NCBI GenBank assembly: GCA_016703065.1
Contig: JADJCU010000001.1
Coordinates: 434,001-498,000 of the forward strand
Origin: a bacterium
GTDB taxonomy: Bacteria; Electryoneota; RPQS01
Direction of reading: 5' to 3'
Length of the DNA stretch: 64,000 nucleotides
Part shown: positions 33,871 to 42,809 of the stretch, in pieces
Layout: each line of letters opens with the position of its first letter
Numbering within the stretch: the first letter of the stretch is position 1
Translations under genes and position numbers: made by a program
The notes under the pieces: model-generated
The model's database searches: none
Seen by the model: the letters and a program-made list of their open reading frames with translations, nothing else
Told to the model about the DNA's origin: nothing

Positions 33871-36800
33871 ATGCAGCACTTGGCTCTAATTTGGTTAGTC
33901 TTGCTCCTCATTTCGTCCACTCCTGCGTGGGCCGGGCAGGCAGCTCAAAGCTCCCCCGTGCTTCCGCAGGATTTTTGTCAGTTAGCCGGCCCGCAGGCTG
34001 TTGTGCCAATTCCGATCGAGATCCTGAACGGCGACCCAGCGGCCGTGTCGCTGCGGATCGGCGAGCCGCAACTGGAGCGGTCGCTGCTCGAGCTGAACGG
34101 CGAAACCTTTGAGCGGATTGCGCTGACGAGCGAAGGCTCGCAGCTTGAAACCGGCGCCCCCGACTTGCCGCGCGTTACGCGGCTGGTGATGATTGAGCCG
34201 CGGGGAAATGTCGAGGTGCAGCTCCTCTCCGCTGACTTCCGGACGGAGTCGCTCACTCGCCGCGCCGCTCCCAAGCAGTCGCTTGATCCCGACGTGAGCC
34301 TTGACGACGCGGGCCTGAGCAACGTCTATTCCCACGACGGCTTCTGGCCGCAAGAGGTCGTGCGTATTTCTCAACCGCAGGTGTTTCGCGACGTGCGGTT
34401 TGTCGTACTGGAAATTAGTCCGGTGCAATACAATCCGGTGACGAACGAAATGCGCGTCTATGAATCGCTCGATATCGCGATCGACCGGACGGGCGGACAG
34501 GGACTCAACGAGCGCGAGATCGATCCGGTTTCGATCACTCCGGGTTTCCGCAAGCTCTATGAGAACTTCATCAACTTCGAACATGGCGCGCTGGACGAGC
34601 TGCCGATCATGCCCGGAACTCAGCTGTTCATTTGTCAGAATGATCCGACCGTCATCAGCGGTCTGAGTCCGCTGGTCAATTGGCGCAAACAAAAGGGTAT
34701 TGACGCGTCGATCGCGACGCTTGATGTCACAGGAAGCACGCCGGCCCAGATTCGCACGTACATCAATTCCCAATATACGTCGAGCAATGGCCAGCTTGAG
34801 TTCGTGACCGTAGTAGGCGACCCTGACGGTACCGGGAGCTTCTACTTCCCAACCGACGAATTGGCTGATTATCCGTACGGCCAACTCGACAATCTCTACA
34901 GCAGGATGACCGATGGTCCAAATCCCGATCCGCTGCCCGATCTTGGAGTCGGACGACTGCCTGTGCAGAACTCAACTCAGTTGAATGCGATGGTGGCCAA
35001 GTCGGTGAACTATGAAGCAAATCCCTTCATGGCTGATTCGTCGTGGTTCACGCGCACCTGGTGCGCGGTTCATACGGGTCATATTCCCTCGAATCCATCG
35101 ACAAAGGAGTATACGCGGCAGATTATGCTCCAGCGCGGCCTGAACCCCGGCGCAATGACCGACTTTGTGGATTACGTTACCGTGTCAGTGCTTGAGCAGC
35201 GCGTGAACGAAGGCGTGTCGATTTTCAATCACCGGCTCTCGTGGGGCAACTCGGAGATGAACCCGCCTGATCTCTATGGGCTTGCCAACGGCGCCATGAC
35301 GCCCTTCGTCGCGGTAATCACTTGCGGCATGGGCTGGTATAACAACGGCGAGTCCGTCACGGAAGCATGGGTGCGGCGCGGCTCAGTATCCACTCCGACC
35401 GGCGCAATCGGCGCCATGGGAATGTGCGGCAACAGCACCCGCGTCGCGGAGAACAATATTGTGGACGGCGGAGCAATGTACGGGCTGCTCGTAAAGGACA
35501 TTCGAGAACAGTCGCTCGTGATGCTCAACGGCAAACTGGAACTATTCCGAAACTTCTGGAGCGGAGTGAGCCAGACCAGCGTGGAAGAGTTCTCGTCCTG
35601 GTGCAACCTGATGGGCGACCCCGCAGTCCCAATTCGCCTGGACGTGCCGAAGAGTCTAAGCGCCAGTTTTGCCAATCTCGTGCACAAGCACACGAACAAT
35701 GTGCCGGTCACAGTTACGCACGCAGGTTTGCCTGTAGAAGGTGCGTTGGTTGGACTTTACAAGAGTCCGAACGTGTTCGCGCGCGGCTACACGGATGAGA
35801 ACGGGTTTGTCAATCTCGGCGCAGCGCTTGCCGACACAGGTTGGGTCAAATTGACCGTAACCGGGACAGACCTCAAAACGATTCGCGATTCGATTCACGT
35901 AGTCAACGCGGCGGCCACACTGGCGTTGTCGAGCGTTACAGTTGACGACGACAATGTCGGTGGAAGCGCGGGTAACGGCGACGGCGTATGGAATACGGGC
36001 GAGATCGCCGAACTGAACATCATGCTGGTCAATCGCGGAACTTCGTCAACGGCGACGGGCATCACGGCCACGCTGTCCTGCAGTGAACCTTTCGTGAGTA
36101 TTCAAACCGCGGACTGCAGCTATCCAAATATCTCAGTCGGCGCAACCGCCAGCCCTGTTACCCTTCCGAGAGCGTTGGCAGGCGGTGTGCAAAATGGCGA
36201 ACCTGTTCCATTCTATTTGACGGTCAACTCCTCCGCCGGCACACAGGTGGTACGCGTGGACGTGACGCCAATAGCCGGTGATGTGCTGTTCGATACCGCG
36301 ACGTTTCTCGACGGAAACTCGCAGCTTGATCCCGGTGAAAGCGGCAACTTCACGATTTCATTTCAGAACACAGGAGGACGCGCACTAACCGGCGCGCTCG
36401 GCCTCCTGCGCTCGCATCATCCGCAAGTGATTGTGACCGATTCACTCGGAGCCTATGGCGCGGTTGGCATCGGCGCGACGGCGGACAACAGCGTGAATCC
36501 GTTCGGAATCACAGCGACGTTAAGTTCGTTCGGAGGACTGAATGCCGAGTTGGAATTGGTCATCATCGACTCTGATGGATTTCGTGATTCGTTGACATTC
36601 GTCCAGACGGTCGGTGTGCCTAACACAGCTTCGCCGACCGGACCGGACGAATACGGATATTTTGCCTACGACAACACGGAAACACAGCCCGCTGGAACGG
36701 CTTCGCAGTACAGTTGGATCGACATTGCGACGATTGGCGCCAATATCGGCTTCAGCGATGAATCTGAAGATGACGACGATGTCGCGGCGATTGCGCTGCC

Positions 36801-38400
36801 GTTTGATTTCACGTTTTACGGCAATTCGTTTGACAGCGTGACGATCTGCTCGAACGGCTGGATTGCGTTTGGCGACCACTCCAATCAGTTCGATTTCCGC
36901 AACTGGCACATCGGTTCCCCGATGGGACCGCCGAACATGGTGGCCGCATATTGGGACGATTTGGCGACCACCGGCGGCGGTGTGTACTACTACGCGGTCG
37001 AACACGAGTTCATCGTGCAGTGGAATACAGCCACGCTGTGGTCCGGAGTGCCTGAGGTGTTTCAGATCATTCTCTATGATCCGCTTATCTATCCTTCACC
37101 GACCGGCGATGGCAAAATCCTTGTGCAGTATCAGAGCGTAGAGCAGGATGAGAACTGGGGCACGTTTGACATTCCGTGGGCAACGGTCGGGATTCAGAAT
37201 CAGGACCATAGCGCAGGGCTTGAGTATTCGTGCCTAAACGTGCTTGGCCAGAACGCCGCGCCGCTTGCCGATGGCCGTGCGATCATGTACACGACAGCAA
37301 GCAGTGGAACTCCGTTTTCGACGCTGACCGTTCTGACGCCAAACGGCGGCAACGATTTCGTCATTGACAACACGGTTTCGATCGGCTGGTTCCAGGGCTC
37401 GTCGACGGCCGATGTGCGAATTGAATTGTCCCGCTCGGGCGCGGATGGGCCGTGGACCTCCATCACTTCGAGCACGCCAAACAGCGGGTCGTACGACTGG
37501 ACGGTCTCCGGGCCGGCTTCGAGCAATTGCTACCTCCGGATTTTGTCGAATGGTGAACCTGACGAAACCGACACCAGCGATGCGGCCTTTACGATCGGCC
37601 AGTTAACCATGCTCTTGAGTGAGACGTTTGAGAGCGGCGCGGCCGGATGGAGCATTGACTCCGCGGGCGGGCAGTGGATATCGGACTGGCACATTTCAAC
37701 GGAACGCGCCGCGAGCGGGATATATTCGTACAAATGCGGCAGCTCGGGAGCCGATGTTTACAGAAACTCGATCGATGCGTATTTGATTTCACCCGTTGTT
37801 CCGAACATACCTGTCAATGCCGCGCTGCGGTTTGTGCAGCAGTACGAGACCGAAACTTCCGGGCTATTCCCGGATTCAGCCTATGATGGTTTTGTACTTG
37901 AATACTCGGAGAATGGCGGCCCCTGGAGCGACTTGACTCCCAACGGCGGATACAACAAGACGTTCCGCTACTTTGCCAATCAGAATAATACCGTGCCGGC
38001 CACGGGGCCGATGCTCGGGCGTCCCTGCTTCGGTGGTACGCGTGACACGTGGGAAACGATCACGGCAGACCTTGATTCGTTTGTCGGATCAAACATGCAG
38101 TTCAGATTCCGCTTCGGCAGCGACCTTGTCAATGGCCGTGAGGGCTGGTACGTCGATGACGTTGAAGTTTACTCGCTCGACGTTACGGCGGCCGCGCCGG
38201 TGGCGTTGACGATTCAAGTCACCGGGAGTGATGTAACTCTGCGCTGGGCCGACGCCGGTTATCAGACTTATTTTATCTACAGCGCATTGGATGCCGAAGG
38301 ACCGTTCGCCACGCTTGAAGGCACGAGCATGACGAACAGCTTCACGATCAGCAACGGGACCGCATCGGCGCGCAAGTTCTATTACGTCACTGGCGAATAG
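33871..38400 (+). CDS. Gingipain-like C25 family secreted cysteine protease
   Basis: 1,509 aa from ATG 33871 (GGAGG seven bases before it; ATG 33847 is less likely). Signal peptide 1-21 (LALIWLVLLLISSTPAWA). Residues about 60-230 resemble the C25 propeptide; the peptidase domain (about 245-590) contains GDPDGTGSFYFPTD, LPDLGVGRLPVQN, the catalytic His in IFNHRLSWGNSE (H454) and the catalytic Cys in VAVITCGMGWYN (C485). C25 enzymes are caspase-like endopeptidases exported by type IX secretion. After it come an Ig-like domain, CARDB/NPCBM-like beta domains, a jelly-roll module shared with the type IX cargo protein downstream (YSWIDIATIGANIGF, ICSNGWIAFGD, VAAYWDDL), one Kre9/KNH-like repeat identical in plan to those in the giant protein, and a MAM-like domain. 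It ends in an FN3-like domain without a recognisable sorting signal. Confidence 0.85.
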   Translation: MQHLALIWLVLLLISSTPAWAGQAAQSSPVLPQDFCQLAGPQAVVPIPIEILNGDPAAVSLRIGEPQLERSLLELNGETFERIALTSEGSQLETGAPDLPRVTRLVMIEPRGNVEVQLLSADFRTESLTRRAAPKQSLDPDVSLDDAGLSNVYSHDGFWPQEVVRISQPQVFRDVRFVVLEISPVQYNPVTNEMRVYESLDIAIDRTGGQGLNEREIDPVSITPGFRKLYENFINFEHGALDELPIMPGTQLFICQNDPTVISGLSPLVNWRKQKGIDASIATLDVTGSTPAQIRTYINSQYTSSNGQLEFVTVVGDPDGTGSFYFPTDELADYPYGQLDNLYSRMTDGPNPDPLPDLGVGRLPVQNSTQLNAMVAKSVNYEANPFMADSSWFTRTWCAVHTGHIPSNPSTKEYTRQIMLQRGLNPGAMTDFVDYVTVSVLEQRVNEGVSIFNHRLSWGNSEMNPPDLYGLANGAMTPFVAVITCGMGWYNNGESVTEAWVRRGSVSTPTGAIGAMGMCGNSTRVAENNIVDGGAMYGLLVKDIREQSLVMLNGKLELFRNFWSGVSQTSVEEFSSWCNLMGDPAVPIRLDVPKSLSASFANLVHKHTNNVPVTVTHAGLPVEGALVGLYKSPNVFARGYTDENGFVNLGAALADTGWVKLTVTGTDLKTIRDSIHVVNAAATLALSSVTVDDDNVGGSAGNGDGVWNTGEIAELNIMLVNRGTSSTATGITATLSCSEPFVSIQTADCSYPNISVGATASPVTLPRALAGGVQNGEPVPFYLTVNSSAGTQVVRVDVTPIAGDVLFDTATFLDGNSQLDPGESGNFTISFQNTGGRALTGALGLLRSHHPQVIVTDSLGAYGAVGIGATADNSVNPFGITATLSSFGGLNAELELVIIDSDGFRDSLTFVQTVGVPNTASPTGPDEYGYFAYDNTETQPAGTASQYSWIDIATIGANIGFSDESEDDDDVAAIALPFDFTFYGNSFDSVTICSNGWIAFGDHSNQFDFRNWHIGSPMGPPNMVAAYWDDLATTGGGVYYYAVEHEFIVQWNTATLWSGVPEVFQIILYDPLIYPSPTGDGKILVQYQSVEQDENWGTFDIPWATVGIQNQDHSAGLEYSCLNVLGQNAAPLADGRAIMYTTASSGTPFSTLTVLTPNGGNDFVIDNTVSIGWFQGSSTADVRIELSRSGADGPWTSITSSTPNSGSYDWTVSGPASSNCYLRILSNGEPDETDTSDAAFTIGQLTMLLSETFESGAAGWSIDSAGGQWISDWHISTERAASGIYSYKCGSSGADVYRNSIDAYLISPVVPNIPVNAALRFVQQYETETSGLFPDSAYDGFVLEYSENGGPWSDLTPNGGYNKTFRYFANQNNTVPATGPMLGRPCFGGTRDTWETITADLDSFVGSNMQFRFRFGSDLVNGREGWYVDDVEVYSLDVTAAAPVALTIQVTGSDVTLRWADAGYQTYFIYSALDAEGPFATLEGTSMTNSFTISNGTASARKFYYVTGE

Positions 38401-38426
38401 GCTCTTTCAACTTTGACCGTATGCGA

Positions 38427-38455
38427 CAGCCCATCCGTTTGGATGGGCTGTTTGC
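38427..38455 (+). terminator. Rho-independent terminator
   Basis: CAGCCCATCC-gttt-GGATGGGCTG followed by TTTGCTTT, 27 bases after the C25 protease stop; it also lies downstream of the converging cupin gene. Confidence 0.85.
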
Positions 38456-38476
38456 TTTCTCGGTACGCCGCAACCG

Positions 38477-38791
38477 TCATGGCACGGTAACAACAACGGC
38501 GGTACACGGCGGATCGCCAATTCTACGATAGCCGTGCGGAAGCGTGCCGTTGAAGTACGCAGTATCGCCGGTATTCAAGACGACTTCCTCATCTTCGACT
38601 TTTAGCCCAAGTGTGCCACTCAACACAAGAGGGAACTCGTGGCCGGTATGCGTGTGCTGCACAATGCGATCCGCAGCATCGGCATTGAACTCCGCGAGAT
38701 ACGAGCTCGATTTCCGCTCTGTGGCCGGATAGTCGAGGCATTGAAACTTGTACAGGACTTGCTTTGCGTCAAGTCTCTCTTCAAACTCCAT
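38477..38791 (-). CDS. Cupin domain of an XRE-cupin regulator (C-terminal fragment)
   Basis: 104-codon frame carrying a complete small cupin: HTHTGHEFPLVLSGTLGLKV with the metal-site histidines and LNTGDTAYFNGTLPHGYRRIG. It is the missing C-terminal half of the HTH protein encoded just upstream: homology extends before its ATG as AITRSTER in the same frame, and one base is missing near 38812-38824. As one gene (38477-39069) it would be a 197-aa XRE-cupin transcription factor, a family that usually senses a small carboxylate or amine and controls a nearby pathway. No obvious target operon is adjacent. Confidence 0.75.
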   Translation of the reverse strand: MEFEERLDAKQVLYKFQCLDYPATERKSSSYLAEFNADAADRIVQHTHTGHEFPLVLSGTLGLKVEDEEVVLNTGDTAYFNGTLPHGYRRIGDPPCTAVVVTVP

Positions 38792-39069
38792 CCGTTCCGT
38801 GGAGCGAGTAATCGCGATTGAATTGTGCCGGCCGGGATCAGCAAAAAGTGGTCGAGACCTACCGAGAACACCAGCGCGATCCGCGAGAGCGTTTGCAGAG
38901 TGGGCACAACGTGGTTGTTCTCAAGTTTTGAGAGCATTGCAGCGGACAGTCCGGTGTGTCGACCTAACTCGACCAGCCCGAGGTTCTTGCGCAGCCGCAG
39001 GCGGCGGATCTTCTCACCCAGTGAATACTGGGCGAGGTAGGGCGTCAGGGTATCGATCGGCTCGGGCAT
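38620..39069 (-). CDS. XRE-type HTH domain of an XRE-cupin regulator (frameshifted)
   Basis: Start ATG 39069 (MPEPIDTLTPYLAQ) is chosen for its GGAG seven bases upstream; the frame is open to 39117. Residues 13-70 are an XRE helix-turn-helix (LGEKIRRLRLRKNLGLVELG, TGLSAAMLSKLENNHVVPTL, LSRIALVFSVGLDHFL). Soon after IPAGTIQ the reading frame departs from the family and the true continuation, a cupin, is found one frame away (previous entry). The last 65 residues of this frame are therefore out-of-frame sequence. Confidence 0.75.
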   Translation of the reverse strand: MPEPIDTLTPYLAQYSLGEKIRRLRLRKNLGLVELGRHTGLSAAMLSKLENNHVVPTLQTLSRIALVFSVGLDHFLLIPAGTIQSRLLAPRNGWSLKRDLTQSKSCTSFNASTIRPQSGNRARISRSSMPMLRIALCSTRIPATSSLLC

Positions 39070-39126
39070 TGCTGGCTCCAGCGTTGGCGGTCTTTCGTGC
39101 ATCTCCACCACATTCAAAGATATTTT

Positions 39127-39155
39127 AATGTAAGTATTGTTCAGGGGATTGTCAA
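39127..39155 (-). promoter_or_regulatory. Predicted sigma-70 type promoter of the XRE-cupin gene
   Basis: Read on the minus strand: TTGACA (39155-39150), 17-base spacer, TACATT (39132-39127). Transcription would start near 39120, so the ATG at 39117 would be nearly leaderless, which supports the internal start at 39069. Confidence 0.65.
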
Positions 39156-39310
39156 GCAGGGTTGCCTTTGATGGACAATCTGCATAGTTAGAATAAACAA
39201 TGCGTTATAAACGGACCGCCTTGAGCGCCGCAGGACCATTCGAGCATTTCAAACTTGCATCTGGTCCAGTCGCCGACTCGAACCACCCCACCGCCCTCTC
39301 CTTATATATG

Positions 39311-39339
39311 TTGACGCTAGAGTTTGCTTTGCCTATCTT
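39311..39339 (+). promoter_or_regulatory. Predicted sigma-70 type promoter of the MBL/beta-CASP gene
   Basis: TTGACG (39311-39316), 17-base spacer, TATCTT (39334-39339), 32 bases before the start codon. Confidence 0.6.
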
Positions 39340-39371
39340 TCCTGTATCGCAAACTTAAGGAAACCCACTGG

Positions 39372-40151
39372 ATGAAGATTACTTTTCACGGAGCAGCTGG
39401 CGGTGTAACCGGATCCAAGCACCTGATTGAGGCGGGAGGCAAGCGCATCCTGCTTGACTGCGGGATGTTCCAAGGGCGGCGCCAAGAGGCGCTCGAGCTC
39501 AACTGGGGAATGTCGCCGGAGTTGAGTGACGTTGACGCTGTGATTCTTTCGCATGCGCATCTTGATCACTGCGGGCTGCTGCCGCTGTTGGTCAAACGCG
39601 GCTATCACGGCAAGATATTTTGCACACCGGCAACGCGCGATATCACCGAGTTCATTCTCAAAGACTCAGCGAGTATACAAGAGCAGGATTTCCAATGGCT
39701 CGAGAAAAAGAACATCACGACGAGTCAGCCGGCCGAACCGCTCTATGCGGGCGATGATATTCCGGAAACCCTGCAGCTATTCCGCGATGTTCCCTTCGCG
39801 AGCGAGCTGAAGAGCTGGACCACCGTCGTTCCCGGCGTGCGGCTGAAGTTCTATAACGCGGGCCACATTCTTGGTTCAGCATGGATGATACTCGAATTCG
39901 ACGGGAAGCCGGACCGGAAAGGCTGGCGTTCTCCGGCGACGTGGGCAGATTTCATACGCCGCTCCTGCGCGATCCGGAGTATTCCGATGAAGCAGCGCCC
40001 GTCCTGCTGCTTGAATCAACCTACGGCAACCGCGAACACAAACCGCGCGAGATTGCATACGAGAAGCTCAAGCAGGCGATTATTCGCGCAACGGAACGCC
40101 GCGGCAAGGTTGTCATTCCCGCGTTCGCTCTGGGCCGCACACAGGAACTGA
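39372..40151 (+). CDS. MBL-fold/beta-CASP RNA-processing hydrolase, N-terminal part (frameshifted)
   Basis: ATG at 39372 (MKITFHGAAGGVTGSKHLIE) is preferred over the upstream frame start because family similarity begins there and AAGGA precedes it. Metallo-beta-lactamase motifs are present: DCGMFQG, the zinc ligands SHAHLDHCG and the His in NAGHILGSAW. This is the KH-less archaeal CPSF-like/YsgI-type exonuclease family (COG1236), which acts on RNA. After KPDRK (39918-39920, AAA) the frame is lost; one extra A gives KPDRKRLAFSGDVGRF in agreement with the family. Downstream residues of this frame are out of frame. The rejoined protein would be 468 aa, normal for the family. Confidence 0.82.
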   Translation: MKITFHGAAGGVTGSKHLIEAGGKRILLDCGMFQGRRQEALELNWGMSPELSDVDAVILSHAHLDHCGLLPLLVKRGYHGKIFCTPATRDITEFILKDSASIQEQDFQWLEKKNITTSQPAEPLYAGDDIPETLQLFRDVPFASELKSWTTVVPGVRLKFYNAGHILGSAWMILEFDGKPDRKGWRSPATWADFIRRSCAIRSIPMKQRPSCCLNQPTATANTNRARLHTRSSSRRLFAQRNAAARLSFPRSLWAAHRN

Positions 40152-40777
40152 TTTATGTGCTGCACCGCATGCATGACGCGGGCAGCATCCCGGATATTCC
40201 GATCTATGTTGACAGTCCGTTGGGTATCAATATGACTTCCGTGTATCGCGCTCACTCCGAGCAATACGATCTCGAAAGCAAGAAGGACTTCCCGCACTCC
40301 GGAGATGCGCCGCTTGTCGACGAACGCATCCACTACACGCGCACGGTACGTGAGTCGATGGAATTAAACGAGAAACACGGACCGTATGTGGTTATCGCCT
40401 CCTCCGGGATGATGGAAGGCGGACGCATTCGCCATCACCTGCGGCATACGGTGAGCGATGAGCGCAATATCATCCTGATCATCGGCTATCAGGCCGAATA
40501 CACACTCGGACGAAGATTTGTCGATCGCGAGCCGCAAGTGCGGCTATTCAACGAATGGTATGACGTACGCGCGGAAGTGGTCACGCTGAATGAATTCAGT
40601 GCGCATGGCGATGCCAAGGAACTGCACGCCTTTGCAGGGAATCTGACGGGACTGCGCAAAGTGTTTCTCGTGCACGGTGAGCACGAGCAGGCGACCGCTC
40701 TGCGAGATCGTCTGCTCTATAATAATGACCAGCTTTCGGTGAATATTCCGCAACGCGGAGACACGGTCGAATTGTAA
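39881..40777 (+). CDS. MBL-fold/beta-CASP hydrolase, C-terminal part
   Basis: Continuation of the preceding gene in the next frame; true sequence begins near 39921 with RLAFSGDVGR and includes LLLESTYGNREH, the beta-CASP domain (VVIPAFALGRTQELIYVLHR, VDSPLGINMTSVY), IASSGMMEGGRIRHHL with the terminal motif, and the C-terminal RMMBL segment (EFSAHGDAKELHAFAGN, FLVHGEHEQATALRDRL). All catalytic motifs expected after the frameshift are intact, so the gene is probably functional and the break an error. The ATG at 39881 is merely the first possible start in this frame. Confidence 0.82.
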   Translation: MDDTRIRREAGPERLAFSGDVGRFHTPLLRDPEYSDEAAPVLLLESTYGNREHKPREIAYEKLKQAIIRATERRGKVVIPAFALGRTQELIYVLHRMHDAGSIPDIPIYVDSPLGINMTSVYRAHSEQYDLESKKDFPHSGDAPLVDERIHYTRTVRESMELNEKHGPYVVIASSGMMEGGRIRHHLRHTVSDERNIILIIGYQAEYTLGRRFVDREPQVRLFNEWYDVRAEVVTLNEFSAHGDAKELHAFAGNLTGLRKVFLVHGEHEQATALRDRLLYNNDQLSVNIPQRGDTVEL

Positions 40778-40782
40778 CGCCG

Positions 40783-40811
40783 TTGCGAGTTGGCGTGCAC
40801 CTTTGTATATT
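40783..40811 (+). promoter_or_regulatory. Predicted promoter of the SixA-TMK-TMK-Ppx operon
   Basis: TTGCGA (40783-40788), 17-base spacer, TATATT (40806-40811), about 50 bases before the sixA start. A direct repeat GTTAGCAAA (twice, about 40834-40855) follows just before the ribosome site. Confidence 0.5.
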
Positions 40812-40862
40812 CAGTTTGACTGTCAAAGTGGATTGTTAGCAAACTGTTAGCAAAGGAGTGTG

Positions 40863-41360
40863 ATGGAACTCATCCTCGTCCGTCATGGACTGGCTGTAAA
40901 GCGAGAAACGCCCGGCTACATCGACGCCGAACGGCCGTTGACGCAAGAGGGTATCGAGCGAATGCAGAAAGGCGCTCGCGGACTTGCGAGCTTAGTAGAC
41001 CCTCCGGACATGATTGTATCAAGTCCGTTGCTGCGCGCACAGCAGACTGCCGAGATTCTTGCCGTTGCTCTCCAATGCAACCATGAGGTCGCAGAATGGG
41101 AGGCGCTGCTGCCGGACGCTCCGCCAAGCGCGATTCTCGCTCTACTGCGCAAACAGGATCGTTCCGGCAAGTCCGTGATTCTCGTCGGGCACGAGCCGCA
41201 TCTCTCGCGCTGCGCTGCCCACCTGATTGGCTCCGAACCACTGTCGTTTCAATTCAAGAAAGGCGGCGCCGGCGCTTTTGAATTTCCGTCCCGTCTTGCG
41301 CAAGGAGCCGCAGTCCTGAAGTGGTTCCTCACACCAAAACAGCTAAGGCAACTCGGATGA
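40863..41360 (+). CDS. sixA: SixA-type phosphohistidine phosphatase
   Basis: 165 aa, single-domain histidine phosphatase of the RHG family. Catalytic RHG in MELILVRHGLAVKRE; second catalytic region VILVGHEPHLSRC; the pattern PLTQEGIERM and IVSSPLLRAQQTAEIL is typical of SixA. AAGGAG lies four bases before ATG 40863, although an in-frame GTG precedes it. First gene of a four-gene overlapping cluster: its TGA overlaps the ATG of the first TMK-like gene (ATGA). In proteobacteria SixA dephosphorylates phosphohistidine on phosphotransferase-system proteins; next to Ppx/GppA and kinase-like genes the substrate may differ. Confidence 0.88.
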   Translation: MELILVRHGLAVKRETPGYIDAERPLTQEGIERMQKGARGLASLVDPPDMIVSSPLLRAQQTAEILAVALQCNHEVAEWEALLPDAPPSAILALLRKQDRSGKSVILVGHEPHLSRCAAHLIGSEPLSFQFKKGGAGAFEFPSRLAQGAAVLKWFLTPKQLRQLG

Positions 41361-42073
41361 TAAGACAGTTCGATCAACCACATCCCTATCCCGGAATGCT
41401 GATCACCGTGGAAGGCATTGACGGATCGGGAAAATCTACTCAATTGCAACTCGTGCAGCGGTGGCTGCAGGGCATGGATCGCCGCGTCTTCTTTACGGAA
41501 TGGAACTCTTCCCGTTTGGTGAACGAGGCCATCAAACGCGGCAAGAAGAAGAACCTGCTGACGCCCATGACTTTCAGTATCCTTCATGCAACGGATTTCG
41601 CAGACAGGCTTGCCCACCTCATCATTCCGCCGCTCAAGGCCGGTATGATCGTGCTGGCTGACCGCTACATCTATACGGCCTTCAGCCGCGACGTTGTGCG
41701 CGGCGTGGATCGCGAGTGGGTGAGAAATATGTACGGCTTCGCGGTGAAGCCGGACATTGCCATGTACTTCAAGGTGCCAATTGAGGTCTCGCTCAAACGG
41801 ATACTCAGCGGACGCACGCAACTGAAGTTCCACGAAGCAGGAATGGACTTGAATCTGAGCGACGATCCGCTTGAGAGCTTTCGTATCTTTCAGTCACGCA
41901 TCTTGGGCGAGTACGATCGCATTGCCGAAGAGTATGGATTGACGGTGATGGATGCAACAATGCCCATCACCAAGCAACAAGAGGTCTTCCGGAGCATCGT
42001 GAACGAAAAGCTGGAGACTTTCGATCCAAAGCCGCTAACAAAAGCGAAGAGACGGAGCCGCGCGAATGTCTAA
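41357..42073 (+). CDS. Thymidylate kinase-like P-loop protein 1
   Basis: 238 aa from ATG 41357 (overlaps the sixA stop by four bases; the frame also opens at 41321 inside sixA). P-loop kinase of the dTMP kinase fold: intact Walker A GIDGSGKST in MLITVEGIDGSGKSTQL, and the DR(Y) motif in IVLADRYIYTAFSRD, as in TMK where the Asp-Arg contacts dTMP. The middle and C-terminus (PIEVSLKRILSGRTQLKFHE, ESFRIFQSRILGEYDRI) also follow TMK. The usual TMK LID is diverged. Because a second TMK-like gene follows, and the cluster contains Ppx/GppA, it is unlikely to be the housekeeping dTMP kinase; its substrate is unknown. Confidence 0.8.
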   Translation: MIRQFDQPHPYPGMLITVEGIDGSGKSTQLQLVQRWLQGMDRRVFFTEWNSSRLVNEAIKRGKKKNLLTPMTFSILHATDFADRLAHLIIPPLKAGMIVLADRYIYTAFSRDVVRGVDREWVRNMYGFAVKPDIAMYFKVPIEVSLKRILSGRTQLKFHEAGMDLNLSDDPLESFRIFQSRILGEYDRIAEEYGLTVMDATMPITKQQEVFRSIVNEKLETFDPKPLTKAKRRSRANV

Positions 42074-42809
42074 GGCGAAATATTTTCAGGGAAACGGCCA
42101 ACCGTATCTCGAACCGGGAGAATTGGCGGGGCAACTCATCGTCATTGAAGGCACGGACGGCGTGGGCCGTTCGACGCAAATTGCGGAAATCAAACTTTGG
42201 CTTGAGATCAACGGTCATGCCGTTGTGACGACCGGTTTGACGCGGTCAGAACTCCTGGCCAAGACAATTGATCAGGCGAAGGCCGGCCACACGCTGAACA
42301 TCAACACGTACTGTCTTCTGTACGCCGCTGATTTTGCCGACCGGCTCGAGCATGAGATCATTCCCGCACTGCGAGCGGGCTTTGTGGTGATTGCCGACCG
42401 CTATATCTATACGCTGATGGCGCGCGCAATTGTTCGCGGTGCAGATCCGGAGTGGATTAAGCATGTGCTGGGGTTTGCCCTGCAGCCTGATGCCGTCTTC
42501 TATCTCAAGATCAGCCTTGACAACCTGATTCCGCGCGTGATCAGCAGCGAGCGACTGTACGAGCACTATTGGGTTGAAGATTCACCGGAGGGCCTGGACT
42601 ATTGGGAAGCCGGGATGGACTTGCGTCTTGGCGAAGACTTCTACGACAGCTTCCTTGAGTATCAGCGGAGAAAGATGGCGCTCTTTGAATCGATGGCAAA
42701 GGAGTTCTCATTCGACGTTATCCCGGCGTCGCGCGGATTCAATCAAGTAAACAGGTTGCTCAAACAAGGTATGATGCGGGTACTCAAGAGTGGCCAGCCC
42801 GTTTCCTGA
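42066..42809 (+). CDS. Thymidylate kinase-like P-loop protein 2, Walker A Lys replaced by Arg
   Basis: 247 aa, paralogous to the gene before it, with which it overlaps by eight bases. Same fold and words (LIVIEGTDGVGRSTQIAEIK, FVVIADRYIYTLMARAIVRG, EAGMDLRLGEDFYDSFLEYQ), but Walker A reads GTDGVGRST: the phosphate-binding Lys is Arg (codon cgt). Kinase activity may be reduced or lost, so it may act as a regulatory or heteromeric partner of protein 1. It overlaps the next gene (Ppx/GppA) by 20 bases. Function beyond the P-loop fold is unknown. Confidence 0.8.
   Translation: MSKAKYFQGNGQPYLEPGELAGQLIVIEGTDGVGRSTQIAEIKLWLEINGHAVVTTGLTRSELLAKTIDQAKAGHTLNINTYCLLYAADFADRLEHEIIPALRAGFVVIADRYIYTLMARAIVRGADPEWIKHVLGFALQPDAVFYLKISLDNLIPRVISSERLYEHYWVEDSPEGLDYWEAGMDLRLGEDFYDSFLEYQRRKMALFESMAKEFSFDVIPASRGFNQVNRLLKQGMMRVLKSGQPVS

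Noticed and set aside
40863..41360. Phosphoglycerate mutase call for the RHG gene
   Set aside because: Too short (165 aa) and its motifs follow SixA.
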